Assembly: GCA_034509495.1 (NCBI GenBank)
Contig: CM067503.1
Location: forward strand, 12,826,038 to 12,890,037
Source of the DNA: Acestrorhynchus altus
Lineage: Eukaryota; Chordata; Actinopteri; Characiformes; Acestrorhynchidae
Direction: 5' to 3'
DNA length: 64,000 nt
The position numbers and the translations under genes are program-made. The notes beneath the pieces were generated by a model. The model was not told where the DNA came from. It did not search any database and saw only the letters and a list, made by a program, of their open reading frames with translations. Numbering within the stretch: position 1 is the stretch's first letter; every line of letters starts with the position of its first letter. This document shows, one piece after another, positions 12,301-21,638 of this stretch.

Positions 12301-15300
12301 CATTGTGCAGTTAACCGCCAGAATAGTATCTCCAATCTGATAACATACATCGGCCTGTCTGCCTGTACTGAATTTGAAGCTAATATGGTTTAAGGTGTTT
12401 TTTTTCTGATGGCTCCTAGTTAAGTGGCTGTGATTACAGTGTGGTCACGGCAGAGGAAAAAGAGGAAACATGATGGGTTTATTTTTGACCTCAAGCGTCA
12501 CTTTTGGCTGGTCATCTGGACATGCTTTGAGCTGCGTCTTAAAGTGTTTTACACTGGCAGAAGGGATTTGTTACAGAAAATCCTAAATAGTCTGGGATAA
12601 CACTTCATTTGTTTCCAAAAATTCAGCACATATCAGCACATATGTATGCTTCATTAAAAATCATAGGCATAGAATAATGTCATTTCGCCAAATTTAAAAA
12701 AGTTAAAATGTGAAATAACCCTTGTATTACTTGCATTAATTGCTTGCTTGTCTACTGCAGAACACGATTAAAAAATATTTCCCTGGATACCTTGTCAATG
12801 CACTCCTTTTTAGCAGATTCATGATGGTGCCCTGGTCATTGCCCTGTTTTACTCATCATCCTTTTAGCATTAGGCGAGACAGTGTAATTATATAGCACAC
12901 CTAAAAGCACTGGCTGCTTCATTGTAGGACATCAATCACACGCCATAACCAGCAGCCATGGATGAAAAGCTCATGACTAATTTCCATAATGAACTGATCA
13001 CAGAGCCTTCCGCCACTTCTTAAGAAATGAGCTGTCCCTTTGTAGCTCTAAAATAGAAAAACGCTCTCGGCTTCTTCATCTGAAGGTGCTAAAAGAGGTG
13101 TGAGGGGGAGCTGTGTGCATGTGTGTATATATATGCCTCCCTTGTTCATCCGGCCATCCGGAGTTGTATAAGTAGAAGAGGGCAGGTCAGGGTATGGATA
13201 CTAGTCTGACTTACTGTCAGAGCAATTCGTCTCACATCCCTTCGTTAACACTCGATTTGTTTTGATGACTCTCTGACCTCGCCACACTTGCCATGCGATT
13301 TACTATCTGATGAGCGTGACAAGCCCAGTGGTGATTTACTGAAAGTGACAGCTTGGAGGGATGCGGGCCAAGCTCTGTTCAGCTGAACACCACACCCATT
13401 GGCGTACACAAAGCAACAGGACTAGACTCTGTTAGTAGGTAGAAATGAGGAGGGTTTTATTTGGTTTAATTGGTTTGCATGTCTTTGTCCTTCTGACAAT
13501 AAAGTGGGACAATAATGCAGTGAGGCTGTTAGCGCAGCTTCGCCTTTAACCTCAGATGTAACCACCTCCTCCAGATTGCATTCAGAAATGGAAAGTACTG
13601 TGTGCAAAACTCTTGTCCTCAAAGGCCTCTGAATAATTTGTCTCTGACCTCAAAGTCTTCACCTTGTTATGAGAGCTGAGAGCATGCAGTGAGGCCAGGA
13701 CCAGTGTGTTTAACTGCTCAGTCCTGTAATCTAATAGTAGATTTACGTTGTTTTCCACAAAGTTAATGATCAGTGAGACTTGGGGACATCCATAATCTTT
13801 AACTTTACAGATAAGTCTCCTAACTTTATAAATGATGCATATTATTTTCTATATTTTCTATAACTATATACCAAATAAATCATAGAACAAAATAATGTGC
13901 ATTAACATTAATTACCGAATACTAAGCCCTCGGTTTCAGGAGTTCTCAGACAGTTCTCAGACTTGCAAATGGCATGCCTCAATTCTCAATGGTAGGTCCA
14001 AGGCTGATGTGTGATAATGACAGGAGGTGTACCCGACGCTCGAAAGGGCACGCGCAGAGAGAGTTTCCCATCAGGCCTGGCCAATTATTAGGGGGGATTA
14101 TTTCCCGCTGTCAGAGTCTTTCAGCATAGGTGGGGCTGTACAGGCTGCCGCTGAACTGATTGACATTCTGTTATTCTGGAGGAATCAGGGGAGCATTTTT
14201 AATCAGTTTGTGACACGCAGGTGTGAACCTCTCCTTTTCCCCCTTCCTCTACCCCCATCCACACCAACCCTCACCCCCTCCCACTCTGGCCCCATATGTG
14301 GCACTGGCAGCTGCCTGTGCTGAACGCCAGCAAGGTGAACACTTTTCCCATTAGCAGATTTTTGAACCCCTTCCCTCCTACTCTTGCACCCCTCCTCTTC
14401 TTCCTCAGCCAATTCATCACCGCATCCCCCCCAGGACCCCCCTCCCTCTTGTTCTCTCCCCCTCCTTCTCCCTCCCACCAAAGGAACTCATTACCATTCA
14501 TGGTATTTCTGGACAAAGATATTCTCTGAGGACAGCTCACTCTAATTATCTGCCTGACTGTTATTGAGAGCTTTGATTAGGGGCTGTCACTATGAGTAAC
14601 AGGCAGCAGGTAGAGAGGAGAGGAAGAGAGGGTGGGGGTCCATGAGAGGGGAGGGGGGCTGCTACCACTAACCATCTCTCCACCACCACTTTTTCTCCGT
14701 CACCTCAGAAATGAATTAAATATGGGAAGTAAAGAGATAGCCTTTTTGTCTCCCTACGATGTCTTTTTCATCTTCTCCTGTGGAGGAATGATTACAAAAA
14801 CTCTATCCCTTTTTTCTCTCCCTGTAACCTCTTGCTCTCTCTCCCTCCCTCATTTTCTGTCTTTCTCTATCTCTCTCTGTCTACTGTCTTTCCATCTCAA
14901 TAGGTAAACCTGTGATGATAATAACAGAGTACATGGAAAATGGATCATTGGACACATTCTTGAAGGTGAGTCTTTCTTGTTCCACCCCCAAAGGAACATG
15001 GTCATTTTGCATCTGAAAAGGAAACAATGTGAAATAAAAAACAAAAGCATCCTGCCAGTCACAAACAGAACCAGGCATACACTCTATTCTACACTTCTAG
15101 TGTATTCTTATAGCTCCACATTTCTTTGCGGGTTTCTTTTTTTAACCAGTTACCCATAACTTGAGGGACAGAACAAGTAAAGAAAAATCAAGAAGGGATT
15201 AAAATCACAAGAAGATTCAATCAAACATCATGAAATAAAGAGGCAATAGGATTATGGCAATCATTATAGCTAATATCTCTCACTGTACAATATGCTGGAC

Positions 15301-16571
15301 ATCACAGAGCTTATGAATTGAGAATTGATCACCAGTAAATAAAAGACATCCCTCTGGATAATACCTTCTACCGCAGTGGAAAGATACATGATAGGAAGTG
15401 AGCCTCGAATCACAGAGAGGAGCACATGAGGACAATACTGCCAGCAGTTTCATTGAAGACACAATCAAGGATTTTCAGCTCAACAAAGGGAAAACCTACA
15501 GTGTGAGTTTTCTAAATCACTGGAGGAAGGGATGGAAAGGCTGGGAATGGAAGAAGTAGCAGCAATGGTTTTCAGGAACACTTTTCATGAACAGTAGAGT
15601 CTGATAATCTAAAATGTTTCATCTTGGTGAATCAGGGGGTGTGTAGCCATACCTATTTCACTAGAGTTTAAACTTGCAAATGATCATTTCTGCATTTGTT
15701 ACTGGTGCGTTAAGTATATTATAAAAAAGTAGAGCTTTTAAAGACAATTACTAGTCATACTGTATGTGGTTATTTATGCCTGTGGTTCATAAAGATTCAT
15801 AAATGTGTGCAGAAGCATGATGGGCAGTTCACAGTGATTCAGCTGGTGGGGATGCTGCGAGGCATCGCTGCTGGGATGCAGTATCTCTCAGAGATGAACT
15901 ATGTGCACAGAGATCTGGCGGCACGGAACATACTGGTGAACGGTAACCTGGTGTGTAAAGTCTCGGACTTCGGCCTGTCCCGCGTGTTGGAAGACGACCC
16001 CGAGGCAGCATATACCACCAGGGTGAGTGGTTTTCTAACTACTTCACTCAGATGTGAGACAAAGAGGCCTTATTAGTTTCTTTTTGTTCTCATTTTATCT
16101 TCTCACTCAAGTCCCCTTTTATCGCACCTCACCTCCCCGTCTTCTGTTTCACATTTTGGTAAAACTCAGTCTTCTGATATCCAGTGATGTTGCTTCGAAG
16201 GACAGACTTATTTTAGAATTCTAATTATCCCTTTACTCTGTTCCCCCCAGTGTAAACGGAGTGAAAGTAGAATGAAACACAAATGAAAAGCCAGCTCCAT
16301 CCATTTGTAGAGCAGGAATTAGGTCAGTAGTGGCTGTTTGTTAAAAGCCTTGCTGGATGACTGTGGAGATGATGGACAGCTAAGCCTTCACTCAGCAGGC
16401 AAATACAGCCTGTTCTGCAGAATCGCAACTATAGTGCCCTACGGTCTCACTTTCCTGTCTACAGCAGCTAGACTGTGCTTGGTGTGTGGGGGGTCTGTGA
16501 GAGACAGAAAAAAAATGTATTTTCTTTGTGCAAATATATAGATATATAGATATAGATAATATTTATCTATT

Positions 16572-16618
<47 letters not shown>

Positions 16619-19600
16619 TAGGACACACAGTATCACTAATGGGAAGCACCACTAAAAGCTGCAAAAGCTAATTTAATGGTAAATGCCCACTTGTGGAATA
16701 TTGTTAGCCTGGAAAACACCTACCAGCCTTGAAATACTTCCCTTTTAAAAAAAGTAATTGAACAGTAATGGAATTAATTATGAGTGTTTATTTTTATTCC
16801 AGCATAGAATTAGTTGTCTCCCCACCTTTTGTGGTATTTCTTTACCCTAATAGTCGAACCCCTTTTTCTCTTCAGAAATGTGTCACTGCTGCCCCTGGAG
16901 CCCCGGTTTAAAAGGCTAAGACAGGCACCCCCCTGGCCGTACATGGCAGCATGGCACTGGGACATGCACTCAGATGCTCTGTAGCAACAGGGAGCTATGA
17001 TTACCGTGGAAACCACCAGCTGCGTGGCACAGCCGATAACAGTAGCTCTTTCCCCCAACGATCTGTGAGACACCAACAAGTGGAATGTGTAGCTTTATGC
17101 CCCATCAGACTCCCATCACCAATCAACCTGCACAGTCCTCTGAGAGAAACAAAGTGAGAGAAAGAGAATCACAGATTGAGAAGGACGAAAAAGTATCCCT
17201 GCAGGGTTTTAGTCGATTGTACTGGGCTTCTGGAATCCACCGATTATGCCAAAATATCACAGAACAAACAGATCCCCACTGAGAGGAACTTTCTCATACT
17301 GTGATGTAACACCTCAGCTTCCATGTGTAATATTACACAAACCGGGTCTATAGGTCAAGCAGAGAGATCAGTTAGAAATTAATGAAAATGTGGTTTTGTG
17401 CTATTAATTATTTCTCAGCTTAGATTGACATTCTGTCAAATTTTAAAATGTAATATTTTACATGTAAAATAAAATTAAAAATGAGAAAAATTTGAATGCT
17501 AATTAATTAAATGTTTTGTCACCCTGTGATGAACTGCCACGCTATTCAGGGAGTATTCCTGCCTTGTGCACAACGATTCTGATCAGATTCATATAAATTT
17601 ACAGAAAGTACATTAAATGTATTACATGATGTAAATGGCACCCATGTATCTAATGGTGCTTGGACCGTATTGCTGTTTTAGAGTCAGTCACTGATTCTGG
17701 GCAAAGTATCTTAAAATGGGTGATGTTTTGTTGTTTCTCACAGGGGGGTAAAATCCCAATCCGATGGACTGCCCCCGAGGCCATAGCCTACAGGAAGTTC
17801 ACCTCAGCTAGTGACATGTGGAGTTATGGCATTGTCATGTGGGAGGTGATATCGTATGGGGAGCGGCCATACTGGGAGATGTCCAATCAAGACGTGAGTG
17901 CACTCAGCCTTCACTTACATTCAGATTGAACAGCGAGGATGTGGTTATAGCTCTCTGTCTACAGTCTGTAGCAAAGATGTGATGTGTAGATGATAAATCA
18001 TCCAAAGGAAGCACTGTAGCAGGACCTCCATACACTAAAAATGATAGATTGTGTGCCCTTGGCCCACTGCCCTGTCTCAGTCTCCTTTTTTCATACTCAC
18101 ATACTCACAAGCCCACAGACTTTTTTATACGGTGTCAGGACATGGGGTCATACATACAGTGCCCTCCATAATTATTGGCACCCCTGGTTAAGATGTGTTC
18201 TTTAGCCTCTAATAAACTGAGTTTTTTTCTAAATAATATAGGATCACGATGGAAAAAAGTGTAAAATCCAACCTTTAACTCAAGTGAATTTTAAGAGGGG
18301 GGGGGTCTTCCTGTTTCCCTGGGGTATAAATATGACGTGACACAGAGGCCATTTCCCATTCAAGTAAGGAAGATGTATGTTGACCTTCACAAGTCAGGCA
18401 GTGGCTACAAGAAAATAGCCACTCACCCACCTATCTACTGTCAGAGGAATTATTAACAAGTATAAAACAACTGGAAAACAAGCCTGGACGAGGATGCAAG
18501 TTAATTTTGCCACCACGCACAGTGAGGAGGATGATAATAGAAATAAAAAGTTCTCCAAAGCTCACTGTTACAGAATTGCAACAAATGGTAGCTTCTTGGG
18601 GTCAGAAAGCCTCCAAAACAACCATCAGGTGCTACATGCCAACAAGATGTTTGGGAGGCATTCACGGAAAAAACCTTTTCTCACTCTCAATCATAAACAC
18701 AAATGTTTGGAGTTTGCTAAGCAGTACTGGAACTTCCTGAAGGATCAGTGATGCTGTGGGCCTGTTTCTCTTCCAAAGGCCCTGGGAACCTTGTTAGGGT
18801 GAATGGCATCATGAATGCTTTGAAATACCAGGACATTTTAAAACAAACTCTGGTGGCTTCTGCCCGAAAACTGAAGATAATGACCCTAAACATATGGCCA
18901 AATCTACACAGAAATGGTTCACCACACACAGAATCAAGCTCCTCCCATGGCCATCTCAGTCCCCTGACCTCAACCCCATTGTAACCTGTGGGGTGATCTG
19001 AAGGAGGAGAGTGCATAGGAGTAAAAAATCTTTTTACATGGAATGACATGTTACACATTAACACATGATCAACATTCCTATTTCCTGAGTGAACCATTTA
19101 TTCAGGAGATGCTAGGTTTTGTTACTACATACAATAATATTGTCTCTGAATTGACAAAACCGTAACTGTACAAGAGCAGGAAAAATCTTAACTTTCAATA
19201 GAGGTCAGTGTAAAGAGATTTTATTCCAAGTAATTTGGGAGCATTTCCATTGGTTCATTCATCAGAATTTTTGACACAATGTAAAGTACAACTGCCAGAT
19301 TCATATTATGTCAAAAAGTGTAAAATAGAAGAATAGAGATACAAGGTTACAAGGACATAAAAGAAGTCTACCTCAACAGTACAGTACAGATTCATCACTG
19401 TTTCTTAGACCTATCCTCAGGGTTTTGAGACTTTCATAGCCTGAAAACAATCCCACAAACATGCACACACAGCGCAATGATTGCATTTCCAGACCTCCCA
19501 ACGATCTCTCCATGCACTTTGATAGAAACATCAGGAGATTTTGAAAGCCGTGAGCTGTGCCAGGTAGCTGCTCTCTCTTTCATTTTGGCCCTACATCATG

Positions 19601-21545
19601 CATGGCTCTGCAGATTACCATCAGGCCACAACGGAAGAGTACTTTTCCGCCAAAGCACTTTAATTCCCTTGGACTGCAGATCCCCTAAAGAGTGCGAACT
19701 CACAACGGTAAAAGAATAAATGTAGCTGGAAGAGGGGAACATTTGCAGGCTTTTTTTCCCCTCAAAAAATCCATCACGACTAGCTTTTGGCAAGAGTATC
19801 CACAACAGAAACCTTTTCATTTATTCATTTCCACCTTGGGAAGCCCACTGTGCCAGGAGGTTGGTGTATAGTTAAAAAGAGATTGGAAAACAATACAAGA
19901 CACTGAACTAGCATCTTTAAACTCAAACCAGGGGAACTCTACCATGCCTGTTTAAGCAGAGAGCTTTTTACTGGGGCTGGGGACCAGAATTTTGGAAGTC
20001 CTGTTTACCACGTAAAACAGAAACCCATCTGTTCCTCTTCCACTTACCATGGCAACAGCATCCATGGATCTCCAGAGCTCTAGTCCTGCAGGCGAAGTTG
20101 GGCTAATTGCTAGCTTTGCATCCAACTAGTTTATTTTCTCCCTCATGCTCACGGCGACTGCGTGTCTTGAAAGCAAAGAAATTAGCCAGGGTTCCTTTGG
20201 GCTCGACTTAGAGCTGACAAAGACGGGCTGCTTGAAAATCACGCTCATATATGACACTCTGGGAGAGAAAACTGAAATAAATTCAGTATTGAATGAGAAC
20301 ATGAACTCAGCTCAACCAGATAATACTTATTTTTAGACATGATCTAAAAGGTAAGGCAGAAAATAGTGGTAGTAATTGTAATGTTGGTTCCAATAGATCC
20401 AACATTGAACAGAAACAAACAATGTCACATACACGCTCCAATGTGTGCGGTATCCTAAACAGATTATTTAGATTATCATTCCAGATATCTGCATATTAAT
20501 TTGCATTTAGCCATGTATAAACAGTAACACAGTGTTAGACATTAGAATCAATGCTTTATTGCAACATTAAAAAGAATGAATGCAGTAATTATTTAAGCAT
20601 TTAATATATTTTGAGCTAATCCAAACTTCCAGATTTTCCCTAAGAGCAACCAGCCAATGCATTTATTTGTCCTTCCTCAGGTGATAAAGGCCATAGAAGA
20701 AGGCTACAGGCTCCCAGCACCAATGGACTGCCCCGTAGTGCTGCACCAACTGATGCTGGACTGCTGGGAAAAGAGCCGCAGCGAGAGGCCCAAGTTCGGC
20801 CAGATTGTCAGCAGCCTAGATCGGCTCATCCGCAACCCCAGCAGCCTCAAGCAGCTAGCCAACAACGCGGTCTGGTGAGACACTGAGGGAGGCAGGGAAT
20901 CAGCTTCATACTCATGCTGCTCAGTCTAGTTCGTCAATCACTGTTTTTATTTAATATGACAACAACTTCACAACTTTTTAGCATTACCTTTAAAAATTAA
21001 TTGACACTCACATTCTGTTACAGACATGTTTCTTCGTGGAACATAAAAAAATAACCATTTGTAAAATTAACAAATTTAATTAATTTTCTTCAATAACTTG
21101 ATATTAAACATATGTTTGGGCATATTAAATATTGAATATTTTAAAAACAAGCATTGTACATTGTATATCAGCCCTGAACAGACTGCCTGAAGTTTATCAG
21201 TCAAATGATAAAATTGGCAGCTCTATTTTGCATAGAACTGGTTGTTTTAATAAGAGATTGCACAGATAACTCTGTGTAAACTAGAACCAGACTGATGACT
21301 GAATCAAACGAGCGATCTCCTCTTTGCTCCCCATGCCTGTTTCTTTTTTGACTAGTCCAGAACGACAGGGAGTGGAACTGATTGCCTGTCTGTTGGGTTC
21401 TGAGGGGCGCCAGGAAGCAAAGTAGATGAGGGCCAGTTTGTTTAGCTGGGCGCTAACCACCATCAAAGCAAAACGTGTCTGCTTTTTCTCTCAGACCGCC
21501 ACTTACGCCAGGCAGAGCGCAGGTCGAGGTCTGAAATCGTGTGCC

Positions 21546-21638
<93 letters not shown>

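Larger units (their letters stand above)
8344..14903 (+). other. Largest EphA intron, 6560 bp: MITEs, conserved-looking islands, pyrimidine tracts
   Basis: A GT-AG intron. It contains nonautonomous elements at 8572-8830, 10968-11095 and 11225-11548. GC-richer blocks near 11880-12330 have the texture of conserved non-coding DNA. A pyrimidine-rich zone at 14220-14490 and a strong polypyrimidine run at 14803-14900 precede the acceptor. In 8831-10967 and 12331-14220 I recognise nothing. Confidence 0.7.

Noticed and set aside
14203..14540. Overlapping glycine/arginine-rich and proline-rich open frames on both strands
   Set aside because: Artefact of the pyrimidine-rich tract inside an EphA intron.
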